Position numbers and translations under genes: made by a program. A stretch of DNA of 13,832 bases from NCBI GenBank assembly GCA_947626485.1, contig CANQSG010000039.1:1-13832 (forward strand), given 5' to 3'. The first letter of the stretch is position 1. Every line of letters begins with the position of its first letter. Of this stretch, positions 1-6,886 are shown piece after piece. Below the pieces are notes generated by a model. The model did no database searches. It was not told the origin of the DNA and was given only the letters and a program-made list of their open reading frames with translations. This stretch comes from an uncultured Clostridia bacterium. Its GTDB lineage: Bacteria > Bacillota > Clostridia > Oscillospirales > Acutalibacteraceae.

Positions 1-50
1 TGCCCCGTAAAATCTTCAATTATCGCTCGTCTGACGATCTTTTCTATCCT

Positions 51-100
51 GTCCTATTTGATATTGCAATTTAGAGTCCTATTTGATATTGCAATTTAGA
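51..100. repeat. 25-bp exact tandem duplication
   Basis: Two identical 25-nt units lie head to tail at 51-75 and 76-100. They are AT-rich and end 36 bp upstream of the -35 box of the tRNA promoter. No coding function is visible. The exact identity suggests a recent duplication. The rest of 1-135 shows no gene. Confidence 0.9.
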
Positions 101-136
101 ATTTTCCCGCCGCGCGAGGAATTCGCCGAAAAAAGC

Positions 137-165
137 TTGACATTTCGCGGGGAGTATGGTATAGT
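137..165 (+). promoter_or_regulatory. sigma-70-type promoter of the tRNA operon
   Basis: A consensus -35 box TTGACA (137-142) is followed after exactly 17 bp by the -10 box TATAGT (160-165). The predicted transcription start near 172 lies about 13 nt before the first tRNA gene. This is a strong vegetative promoter, as expected for stable RNA genes. Confidence 0.88.
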
Positions 166-184
166 ATATTTTGCTGTTTTCCTT

Positions 185-260
185 GCTGGTGTAGCTCAGT
201 TGGCAGAGCAGCTGATTTGTAATCAGCAGGTCGGGGGTTCAAATCCGTCCACCAGCTCCA
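185..260 (+). tRNA. tRNA-Thr (anticodon TGT)
   Basis: The sequence folds as a 76-nt cloverleaf. The acceptor stem is GCTGGTG (185-191) with CACCAGC (250-256), followed by discriminator T and an encoded CCA (258-260). The anticodon stem GCTGA/TCAGC encloses loop TTTGTAA with anticodon TGT at 218-220, decoding threonine codons ACA/ACG. The T-arm has the usual TTCAAAT loop, but its stem has one G-G mismatch and one G-T wobble. It is the first gene of a two-tRNA operon; the next tRNA starts 36 bp downstream. Confidence 0.96.
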
Positions 261-296
261 CCGTTTTCCCAGCCGGTTTCAGCGACAATTTCATAT

Positions 297-381
297 GGGA
301 GTGTTCCCGAGTGGCCAAAGGGGGCAGACTGTAAATCTGTTGTCTTCGACTTCGGTGGTTCGAATCCACCCGCTCCCACCA
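297..381 (+). tRNA. tRNA-Tyr (anticodon GTA)
   Basis: This is an 85-nt class II tRNA with a long variable arm. The acceptor stem is GGGAGTG (297-303) with CGCTCCC (371-377, one G-T pair), then discriminator A and encoded CCA (379-381). The anticodon stem GCAGA/TCTGT carries loop CTGTAAA with GTA at 331-333, decoding UAU/UAC. The T-loop TTCGAATC is canonical. It shares the promoter of the Thr tRNA and is followed at once by a terminator hairpin. Its 3' tail has a near-copy at 569-590. Confidence 0.96.
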
Positions 382-414
382 AAAATCGGCAGAGCGCCAG
401 CTCTGTCGATTTTT
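381..414 (+). terminator. intrinsic terminator of the tRNA operon
   Basis: A 14-bp stem (381-394 with 401-414, one G-U pair) and a 6-nt loop begin at the last base of the tRNA-Tyr CCA. The descending arm ends in TTTTT and the ascending arm starts with AAAAA, so it could work in both directions. Confidence 0.85.
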
Positions 415-415
415 A

Positions 416-461
416 CTTCTTCACTCTTCACTTTTCACTCTTCACTACGTGGCGCTCCGCT
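416..461. repeat. partial copy of the ACTCTTCACTCTTCAC repeat
   Basis: The stretch contains tandem CACTCTTCAC/TTTTCACTCTTCACT motifs like the right ends of the repeats at 2383-2562 and 6887-7072, followed by a diverged GC-rich end. A further degenerate piece in the opposite sense (GAAGAGTAAAGAGG) lies at 489-502. It appears to be a fragmented member of the same family inserted after the tRNA terminator. No gene is visible in 415-700. Confidence 0.6.
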
Positions 462-527
462 GATTTTGGGAAAGTAATAGGTAATAGCGAAGAGTAAAGA
501 GGTGCGGTGTCCGCTTTGCAGACGGCA

Positions 528-549
528 AAAACAGTCCGGGGACTGTTTT
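528..549 (+). terminator. A/T-flanked perfect hairpin
   Basis: AAAACAGTCC (528-537) and GGACTGTTTT (540-549) form a perfect 10-bp stem with a very tight loop. It resembles a short intrinsic terminator, but it sits in repeat-derived DNA and could simply be the internal hairpin of a repeat fragment. Confidence 0.4.
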
Positions 550-568
550 CAGCCCGCGGCCCGCAGGG

Positions 569-590
569 CGAATCCACCCGCTTCTGCCAA
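569..590 (+). other. tRNA 3'-end remnant (possible old att site or tRNA relic)
   Basis: This 22-nt stretch matches the 3' tail of tRNA-Tyr (361-382) at 19 of 22 positions, from the CGAATCC of the T-loop through the acceptor strand and CCA. No matching 5' acceptor strand (AGAAGCG expected) or T-stem partner lies upstream, so it is not a complete tRNA. Such tails are left by site-specific integration at tRNA 3' ends or by decay of a duplicated tRNA. Confidence 0.55.
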
Positions 591-646
591 TATATCCGGC
601 TGTTTTATGATAAAAAAATTGTGCGCATTTTGATAAAAATATTGGG

Positions 647-675
647 TTGCCGATTCGGACGGGATTTGTTATACT
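647..675 (+). promoter_or_regulatory. promoter of the HTH-ADP-ribosylhydrolase gene, with operator-like repeats
   Basis: TTGCCG (647-652) and TATACT (670-675) are separated by 17 bp, giving a predicted start near 682. A 6-bp inverted repeat TTTGTT/AACAAA with an 11-nt spacer (665-687) straddles the -10 box and the start site, a typical place for a repressor to bind. Upstream are two related AT-rich motifs, the palindrome TTTTATGATAAAA (603-615) and TTTTGATAAAA (628-638). Because the encoded protein carries an XRE-type HTH, autoregulation here is plausible but inferred. Confidence 0.7.
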
Positions 676-708
676 GATCTCAACAAAAACTGACGGGAGA
701 TGGATTTT

Positions 709-2277
709 ATGTTGGGAGAAAGTATTTTTAAGATCCGAGAAAAAAATAACCTTTCACAAGAATCTTTTGCCGAATCGCTCGGCGTTGCAAGAAATACGAT
801 CCAAAATTGGGAATCGGGAAAATCCGTTCCGGATGCGACGCATTTGCAAATGATTTCAAGAAAATACGGGGTATCGTTGGACGAGATCGTGTGCGGAAAT
901 AACAGGCGCACCATCGAGGAACGTTTTGAAAAAATTTCTCCGACAAAGTTCACGCCCTCTTCTTATGAAGCAAATATCCTAGTTGAATATGAACAGTCTA
1001 TGATGGAAGGGAAAAATATCGGAGAATACCGGAATTTGTTCTGCGAGGTTTCGAAAATGCCTCTGTCGGAATACAAGATCAAGCTGGCGGATACCTTGTT
1101 TGAAATTGTTATGTCCGCAAGGCAGACGGAAGATTATCCCTATATGGAGCCGTCGACTTATGATGAAATATGCCGCCTTTGTGACGGGTATTCATTTCAA
1201 CAAGCAGAATTATCCGAAGATCAGTTAGAGGACAAAATAAAAGGCGCATGGTACGGCAGGATTTGCGGGTGCCTGCTTGGCAAACCGATTGAAGGCATCA
1301 ACGAAAAAGAGTTGGATATCCTTTTGAAGGAAACGGGAAACTATCCGCTGCAAAGATATATCAAATATGCAGATTTTACAGATGAGATCATCAGTAAATT
1401 GCAGTATCCCGTTACCCAAAAACCCGCTTGGATTGATACGATCGGCGATATGGCGCCGGCGGACGACGACACAAATTACACCGTGCTTGCAAGCATTTTG
1501 ATCGAGAAATACGGAAAAGATTTCCGTCCGGAAAACGTCCTTGAATTATGGGCGACGCTCCAACCCGAAAACGCTTATTATACCGCAGAGCATGTTGCAT
1601 ATAAAAACTACCTGAACGGATATTTACCGCCATACAGCGCCGTTTATAAAAACCCCTGCCGAGAATATATCGGCGCGCAGATCCGGGGAGACTATTTTGG
1701 ATATATCAATCCCGGAAATCCGAAAATGGCCGCAAAAATGGCATATAAGGACGCGTGCGCCTCTCACATCAAGAACGGGATATACGGCGAAATGTTTATC
1801 GCCGCCATGATTGCCGCCGGATTGGTATGTGATGATATGGAACAGGTGATTCGCGCGGGATTGTCCCAAATCCCGTCCACCTCCAGATTATATGAGGATA
1901 TTACCGACGTCGTTCGATTCTATCACACGGGAAAAAACCAGAAGGATTGCTGGAATTTGATGCGGGAAAAATATCCCGCGGATCACCCGTGCAGTTGGAC
2001 TTATACAAATTCAAACGCCATGATCGTGGTCATGTCTTTGTTATATAACGATTTGGATTATGAAAAATCGATCTGCACGGCGGTACAAGCGGTTTATGAT
2101 ACCGATTGCAACGGTGCGACTGTCGGCTCCATCATCGGAGCGATGAAAGGATATCAACACATACCGGAGAAGTGGACAGAACCGATCCATAACAAACTGT
2201 GCACGTCGATCGTCGGAATGGAAACCGTCTCGATCGATGCGTTGGTTGAAAAAACATTAAAAGCGATCGTGGAATGA
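709..2277 (+). CDS. XRE-type HTH / ADP-ribosylglycohydrolase fusion protein
   Basis: The protein has 522 residues if it starts at 709. GGGAGA (695-700) lies 8 nt before this ATG, whereas an in-frame ATG at 700 overlaps the ribosome binding site. Residues about 3-63 are an XRE/Cro-type HTH (LSQESFAESLGVARNTIQNW). Residues about 64-170 are a helical segment rich in charged residues. From about 175 comes an ADP-ribosylglycohydrolase (DraG/ARH-like) domain: opening motif IKGAWYGRICGCLLGKPIEG (177-196), first metal motif DDDTN (252-256) and second metal motif DTDCNG (464-469). This family binds divalent metal ions and removes ADP-ribose from proteins or small molecules; the substrate here is unknown. 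The enzyme appears complete, with both Asp clusters present. The gene stands alone, with its own promoter and terminator, and its GC content is clearly below that of the genes to its right. Acquisition by transfer and a ligand-sensing or self-regulating role are inferences. Confidence 0.92.
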   Translation: MLGESIFKIREKNNLSQESFAESLGVARNTIQNWESGKSVPDATHLQMISRKYGVSLDEIVCGNNRRTIEERFEKISPTKFTPSSYEANILVEYEQSMMEGKNIGEYRNLFCEVSKMPLSEYKIKLADTLFEIVMSARQTEDYPYMEPSTYDEICRLCDGYSFQQAELSEDQLEDKIKGAWYGRICGCLLGKPIEGINEKELDILLKETGNYPLQRYIKYADFTDEIISKLQYPVTQKPAWIDTIGDMAPADDDTNYTVLASILIEKYGKDFRPENVLELWATLQPENAYYTAEHVAYKNYLNGYLPPYSAVYKNPCREYIGAQIRGDYFGYINPGNPKMAAKMAYKDACASHIKNGIYGEMFIAAMIAAGLVCDDMEQVIRAGLSQIPSTSRLYEDITDVVRFYHTGKNQKDCWNLMREKYPADHPCSWTYTNSNAMIVVMSLLYNDLDYEKSICTAVQAVYDTDCNGATVGSIIGAMKGYQHIPEKWTEPIHNKLCTSIVGMETVSIDALVEKTLKAIVE

Positions 2278-2342
2278 TTTTCAAAAGCTCCGCCCCGCGT
2301 CCGCGCCACCATCACCCAAATCAACGCCAACGCAGCGGCATG

Positions 2343-2380
2343 AAAAAATCCCTTTCGGTGTATACCGAAAGGGATTTTTT
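2343..2380. terminator. strong bidirectional intrinsic terminator
   Basis: A perfect 17-bp stem (2343-2359 with 2364-2380) encloses a GTAT loop. The arms begin with AAAAAA and end with TTTTTT, so either strand yields a U-tract. It lies 65 bp after the HTH-hydrolase gene and is also downstream of the leftward surface-protein gene, so it can end both converging transcripts. Confidence 0.95.
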
Positions 2381-2382
2381 CG

Positions 2383-2562
2383 AGTGAAGAACTAAGAGTG
2401 AAGAGTGAAGAAGTTTCCGCCCTGCGGGCGGGAAGAGTCCGCTGCGCGGACGATAAAAAACCCGGCAAGGCAAGCCTTGCCGGGATATAATCGTCGCCGC
2501 AGGCGACACCGCCACTCTTCACTTTTCACTCTTCACTCATCACTACCGCGCCAGCGGCGCGC
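2383..2562. repeat. composite MITE-like repeat, copy 1
   Basis: The element opens with AGTGAAGAACTAAGAGTGAAG and closes with ACTCTTCACTCATCACT followed by a CCGCGCCAGCGGCGCG end. Inside are several hairpins, including GTCCGC/GCGGAC (2438-2452), the terminator hairpin at 2461-2484 and GTCGCC/GGCGAC. The arrangement matches the copy at 6887-7072 in the same orientation, but the outer left inverted end is missing and replaced by the terminator at 2343-2380. The last codons of the leftward surface-protein gene lie inside this repeat. Confidence 0.8.
2455..2484 (-). terminator. intrinsic terminator inside repeat copy 1
   Basis: CCCGGCAAGGC (2461-2471) pairs with GCCTTGCCGGG (2474-2484) in an 11-bp stem. 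On the minus strand it is followed by TTTTTT (complement of 2455-2460), a textbook Rho-independent terminator for the leftward surface-protein gene, whose stop codon lies about 50 nt upstream of the hairpin. Confidence 0.85.
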
Positions 2563-5500
2563 GAGGTGCAGTGCGGCGAGGAGCAGGGCTGCGCTCGCCA
2601 GCAGCAGCGCCGTCCACGCGGGCAGGGCGGACGCCTCGCCCATGGCGGGCGCCTGCTGCTCGGGCTGTTCAGGCTCCGGTTCCGGCTGCGGGGCGGGCGC
2701 GGGCTGAAAATCCGGGTCGGCTTCGCCGCAGACGGTGCAGACGCCGTCCTGATACGTGTGGCCGGTCGCCGGGACGTCCGCCAGCTCCTCGGTCGCCGTG
2801 TAGGTCTCGCCGTCCAGCTCGACCTGCACGGTGTAGCGGGTGACGCCCTCGGTCTCGCAGTCGGCCGGCGTGACGACCTCGGCGGTCGCCTCGCAGGTCT
2901 GCTCCTGCGTGTGGCTTTCGTCCCGCGCGCAGGTGAAGTGCGCCGTCGCCTGCTTGCCGTCCTGTGACCAGGTGAATTCCGGCTCGTTCCAGTCATGGTC
3001 GCCCAGCCCCAGATCGTTGTGCAGGGTCGCGACGCCGCAGACGGTGCAGCGATAGCGGTCGTAGCCGTGGGTCAGGCAGTCGGGGTCGACGTGCTCGATC
3101 AGCTCGTCGTACTTGTGCGCGGCGTTGAGCGTGACGTGGATCGTCAGCACGTTGCCCGCCAGATCGTAGGCCTCGATCGTCAGCTCGCCGAAGATCGGCG
3201 CGTTCAGGGAACCGCTCGTCATCGTAAAGCCCATTTTGTTGCCGCCGAGCACCATCGGCTTCCCGTTGACCACGACGCGGTCGAGGATCTCGTCAAACGT
3301 GCCGCTCAGCGTCAGGCAGTATTCGCCGCCCTCCTTCAGCTTGCTCGTGCTCTTCAGGGACGGCGCGGTCGTGTCGACCGTTACGGTCAGCTCGGACTTA
3401 TTGCCCGCCTTGTCGGTCGCGGTGACGTGGTATTCGCCTTCGGCTTCGAGGCGGAAATTGGTTTGGTCGGTCAGGTCGACCGGCTCCCCGTCGCGGGTCA
3501 CGGTCACGGCGTCGAGGTTGGCGTCGCTCACGGTGAGGTCGACCGGCGCGTTGGAATAGCTGCCGTTTTCCGCGCCGGAGATAACCGGGAAGGTGCGGTC
3601 GATCACGGCGGTGACGGTGTTGTCGTTGCCGGCTTTGTCGGTCACGGTGACGGTGTAGCTGCCGTCCTCGGTCAGTACGAAGGTTGTGCCGTCGACGGAG
3701 AAATCTGCGCCGTCGCGGGTCACGGTTGTCGTGTTCAGGTACGCGTCGGAGACGGTGACGGTCTTTTCCGAATTATAATACTTCCCGTCCTCAATCCCGT
3801 CGATGGCGGGGCGGATGCTGTCGAGCACGATACCGTTGCTCGAGAACAGGCTCGTGTTGCCCGCCTTGTCGGTCACGCGGAAGTATGCGACGACTTCCTG
3901 ATTCGGTTCGAGCGAGACGCCGCCTTTATACTCGTTCCAGCCTTTCCATTCGCCGACCTCTGCCTCGGTGAGCGCATGGTCGGACAGGAAATATTCCGTC
4001 TTGTCGACGCCCGAGCCGAGGTCCTGCGCCTCGAAGGTCATCGTCTGCGTCTCCTTGAAGAACAGGCCGAACGTGATTTTGTGCAGGAATTCCTTCCATT
4101 TGCTCGTGCCCAGCGAGACCGTGGCGCTTTCGGGCGCGATGTCGTCGACCCACACGGCTTCGAGCGTCAGATCAAAGGGGACGATGTTGTCAAAATTCCA
4201 GTTTTCCGCGTCGTCCGCGGCTTTCCAGCCGTTAAGGCTCCAGCCCTCGCGGGTGACGTCGGCGGGGGCGGATACTTTTTGATGCCGCACGACCTTCGTC
4301 GGAATCGGCGCGGCGCCGTAGCCCGGTTGGAAAGTGACGGTCAGCTCGGGCTGTATCACGGTCACGGTCGCTGTGGCGGTGCGGCCGCCGACCGTGAGGG
4401 TGACGGTCAGCGTCGGCGCCATTTCGTCGTACGCGACCCGCAGCTCCGTCCCGGTGAAGCCGGAGGGGTAGGACGCCGCGTCCCCGTGGATTTTGCTGCC
4501 CTCGCAGCGCAGGCCGTCTGCGAGGAGGATCGTGAACGTACCCCCGTCCGCAGTTTTGCCGGACAGCATGGCGTCAAACTTCACCCGCTCGTCGTAACTC
4601 CCGTCGAGCCTTACCTCTGTCTTCTCGGGCTGAATGGCAAGACCCGTGATTTCCATCGGCTGAATTTTGACCCAGCTCCAGTTGCTGCGCCAGACATTCA
4701 TGCCCGTGCATTCCTCCGGGAAATACGCCGCGGCAAGCATCGTGCTCGCGTAGGTGGCGTGGATAAATTCGCCGAAATCGACGCTCGGGATCGCGGCGCG
4801 CCCCGCACGATCGGATCTTGCCGTCACGGTGCCGCCAGTGATCGCGACCTTCGCGTTGTCTCCGTTGCGTCCGGCGCCGATGGCCGCCGCGTCCGCGCCG
4901 CCGTAGGCCTCGACGGTGCCGGCGTGGATCGTGATCGCGCCGTTGCCCTGCTCGTCGCCGCCGCCGATGCCCGCCGCGTTTTCGCCGCCGTAGGCGACGA
5001 CCTTGCCGCCGTTCAGGTGCAGGCCGGCGGCGTCAGGCGTGACCTGAATGCCGGCGACGCCGTCTGCGGCTTCAGCGCCGGCTTCCAGTATTCCGGACTG
5101 ATTTTCCTGACCCCAGATTGTGAGCGACGCGCCGTCCTCCAGCCGGATCCCGTACGGGAAGCTGACGTAGGAATTGTCCGCCAAAACCAGATTGACGTGC
5201 CCTTTGACCGTCAGTTTTTGATCGTCCCCGCTCCCGCCGACCGTCAACTGCTGATCGGGCGGCAGATAATACCAGCCGTTTTCGCCATTCAGCGTCGGGG
5301 ACGCGTCCGCGTTCAGATCGCCGTCCACCAGGCGCAGCGGGCCGACGACGGTTTTTACCGTATCGCCGTCGGTCGTGTCAAGATAGGTGACGTCGTGTTT
5401 GTTGAGGGTGAAATAGGTCTCGGCGCTCCAGTCGCGCATTTCGACGCGAACCGTGAGCCGCGTTGCCGTCTCGTCCGACCCGAGGTAGACCTCGCTGCCG

Positions 5501-6789
5501 GAAACGTAGCTGGCGCTGCTTTGCAGCCCGGTGATCGTCCAGACGCATTCGTCGGCGCGCAAGCCCTCGAGCGACGCCGGATTGCCCTCGATCTGCGCGT
5601 TGAGGACGGCGGTAAAGCCGAAGTGGACGGGCACGCCGTAATAATCCTGCGCGCCGTTTTCCGGCCGGATGGAAAGGCCGCTGACGGTCATCGGCACCAC
5701 CTTGACCGAGCAATACCCGCCGAAGCCGGAGCTGCTGCCCGTCCATTCGACGAATTCGTCCGTCCAGTCCGCCTTGTCGGGCTCGCTGCTGCCGAAGGTC
5801 GCGTGGATATAATCCTCCTGCACCGAGACGCCGCCGAAAGCGGCAATGCCTTCGCACCCGCCGTAGGCCGTGACCCGCGCGCCGTCGCTGATGACGATGT
5901 TCGAGGAGCTCGCGACCCTCTTGTCGTTGTTCAAGTTGCCGCCGCCGATGCCGTTGGCGCCTCTGTTGGGGGTGGTGAAGGCGCCGCCCTTGGCGACCAC
6001 GGTGCCGCCGGAGATTCGGATGTCGTGCGCCTGGCCGTCGTCGCCGGCTCCGTACGCGCCGCCGCCGATGCCCGCGCCGGCTTCCGTTGAAGTGGCGGTG
6101 ACGGTGCCGCCGGAAATCGTAATGTTGCGCGCCGCGCCGTCCGCACCGCCGCCGATGCCGGCGCCCCGTCTGGCGGTGGCGATCACGGTGCCGCCGGTGA
6201 TCGTGATGTTTTCACCCGCGCCGCCGTCCCCGCCGCCAATCGCGGCGCCGTAGCTGCCGGGGAAGTCCGTCGACGCGGTCACCTGCCCGAAGTTCACGGT
6301 GATGCTGCGAATCGTGCCGTGCGTGGAGCTGCCGATGGCGGCCGGGACGCCGCTTTTCTCGGCGGAGATGACGCCGCCGTTAAAGGTCAGGTCGCCGCAG
6401 TCGTACCCGCCGTCCCCGCCGCCGATCGCGGCATTGTAAAAGGACGTCGCGGCGGCCGTCAGCTTGCCGGTGGTTTCGTCGACGCCCTCGGTCTGCGCCC
6501 AGATCGTCAGGCCGTTTTCCGCGCCCGAAACGGTAATGCCCTGCCTTGCGTTCAGCTCCGCGCCGTTCGACAAGATCAGGTTCACCTGCCCGGTGACCGT
6601 GACGCGGGTCGACAGCGTGACGGTGTCGGAAACAACGTACCATGGCTCCGTCCATTCCGTCGTCGCGCCGTTGAGCGCGGTCGCCTCCGTGACGTGCATC
6701 GCGCGGTCGAGCGGGTTATAATAGTATGCCTGCCCTTCGCCGACGGTCGGGGGCGCGCCTTCCGCTGCGGACGACGGGATTACCCCCCC
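2533..6789 (-). CDS. giant beta-helix/Ig-repeat surface protein, 5'-truncated
   Basis: About 1,418 residues show protein-like sequence; the frame stays open to 7038, but 6790-7038 reads only through repeat DNA and the antisense of a + strand remnant. In order from the N-terminus: beta-helix-type repeats with recurring GIGGG and ITGGTV motifs (about 6750-5880), an Ig-like segment (about 5700-5390), a second beta-helix module (about 5300-4780), a Listeria/Bacteroides-type repeat (VTFQPGYG..., about 4340-4150), Ig-like repeats containing TDKAGN (about 4130-3370), modules with CTVCG motifs (near 3040 and 2740), a Pro/Glu-rich spacer, and a C-terminal hydrophobic segment (about 2630-2560) ending in the basic tail RRWRGSDE. 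Such proteins are normally exported and cell-surface exposed. No signal peptide exists in any frame upstream, and no LPXTG motif is seen. The nearest ATG in the protein-like part is at 6699. The gene is probably a truncated or silent allele. Its exact function is unknown. Confidence 0.82.
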   Translation of the reverse strand, partial: GGVIPSSAAEGAPPTVGEGQAYYYNPLDRAMHVTEATALNGATTEWTEPWYVVSDTVTLSTRVTVTGQVNLILSNGAELNARQGITVSGAENGLTIWAQTEGVDETTGKLTAAATSFYNAAIGGGDGGYDCGDLTFNGGVISAEKSGVPAAIGSSTHGTIRSITVNFGQVTASTDFPGSYGAAIGGGDGGAGENITITGGTVIATARRGAGIGGGADGAARNITISGGTVTATSTEAGAGIGGGAYGAGDDGQAHDIRISGGTVVAKGGAFTTPNRGANGIGGGNLNNDKRVASSSNIVISDGARVTAYGGCEGIAAFGGVSVQEDYIHATFGSSEPDKADWTDEFVEWTGSSSGFGGYCSVKVVPMTVSGLSIRPENGAQDYYGVPVHFGFTAVLNAQIEGNPASLEGLRADECVWTITGLQSSASYVSGSEVYLGSDETATRLTVRVEMRDWSAETYFTLNKHDVTYLDTTDGDTVKTVVGPLRLVDGDLNADASPTLNGENGWYYLPPDQQLTVGGSGDDQKLTVKGHVNLVLADNSYVSFPYGIRLEDGASLTIWGQENQSGILEAGAEAADGVAGIQVTPDAAGLHLNGGKVVAYGGENAAGIGGGDEQGNGAITIHAGTVEAYGGADAAAIGAGRNGDNAKVAITGGTVTARSDRAGRAAIPSVDFGEFIHATYASTMLAAAYFPEECTGMNVWRSNWSWVKIQPMEITGLAIQPEKTEVRLDGSYDERVKFDAMLSGKTADGGTFTILLADGLRCEGSKIHGDAASYPSGFTGTELRVAYDEMAPTLTVTLTVGGRTATATVTVIQPELTVTFQPGYGAAPIPTKVVRHQKVSAPADVTREGWSLNGWKAADDAENWNFDNIVPFDLTLEAVWVDDIAPESATVSLGTSKWKEFLHKITFGLFFKETQTMTFEAQDLGSGVDKTEYFLSDHALTEAEVGEWKGWNEYKGGVSLEPNQEVVAYFRVTDKAGNTSLFSSNGIVLDSIRPAIDGIEDGKYYNSEKTVTVSDAYLNTTTVTRDGADFSVDGTTFVLTEDGSYTVTVTDKAGNDNTVTAVIDRTFPVISGAENGSYSNAPVDLTVSDANLDAVTVTRDGEPVDLTDQTNFRLEAEGEYHVTATDKAGNKSELTVTVDTTAPSLKSTSKLKEGGEYCLTLSGTFDEILDRVVVNGKPMVLGGNKMGFTMTSGSLNAPIFGELTIEAYDLAGNVLTIHVTLNAAHKYDELIEHVDPDCLTHGYDRYRCTVCGVATLHNDLGLGDHDWNEPEFTWSQDGKQATAHFTCARDESHTQEQTCEATAEVVTPADCETEGVTRYTVQVELDGETYTATEELADVPATGHTYQDGVCTVCGEADPDFQPAPAPQPEPEPEQPEQQAPAMGEASALPAWTALLLASAALLLAALHLARRWRGSDE

Positions 6790-6790
6790 C
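6783..6790. repeat. C8/G8 homopolymer at the edge of the surface-protein gene
   Basis: Eight consecutive C on the + strand (G on the coding strand) mark the exact place where surface-protein sequence gives way to a dockerin-like remnant. It could be a slippage-prone tract, a recombination junction or an assembly artefact. Confidence 0.85.
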
Positions 6791-6791
6791 G

Positions 6792-6884
6792 AAATTGCAG
6801 AGCACCGCCGCCGACCTCGTCGCGGACGGCACGATCGACGAAAAAGACCTAACAAGCCTGCGCCAAACCCTGCTGGCGCGGTAG
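6792..6884 (+). pseudogene. 3' remnant of a dockerin-like gene
   Basis: In one + strand frame, 30 codons before a TAG at 6882-6884 read KLQSTAADLVADGTIDEKDL followed by TSLRQTLLAR. DLVADGTIDEKD has the spacing of a type I dockerin calcium loop (D-x-N-x-D-G-x-I-x-x-x-D, here with V in place of N at position 3), and the following L-x-x-LRQ-x-LL matches the dockerin helix that ends many Clostridia surface and enzyme proteins. There is no start codon or first dockerin repeat upstream; the sequence breaks at the C8 tract. It appears to be the last half-dockerin of a lost gene. The assignment rests on a short motif and remains tentative. Confidence 0.5.
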
Positions 6885-6886
6885 CG

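Noticed and set aside
83..477. Two short + strand open frames over the tRNA region
   Set aside because: They overlap well-folded tRNA genes and their terminator.
2383..2562. CRISPR-like array from the repeated GTGAAGA tracts
   Set aside because: The tracts are short, contiguous and mirror-imaged around hairpins, with no regular spacers and no cas genes.
2995..6090. 1,031-codon open frame on the + strand
   Set aside because: It is antisense to the surface-protein gene, rich in R, V, D and A as expected from a high-GC shadow frame, and has no recognisable domain or ribosome binding site.
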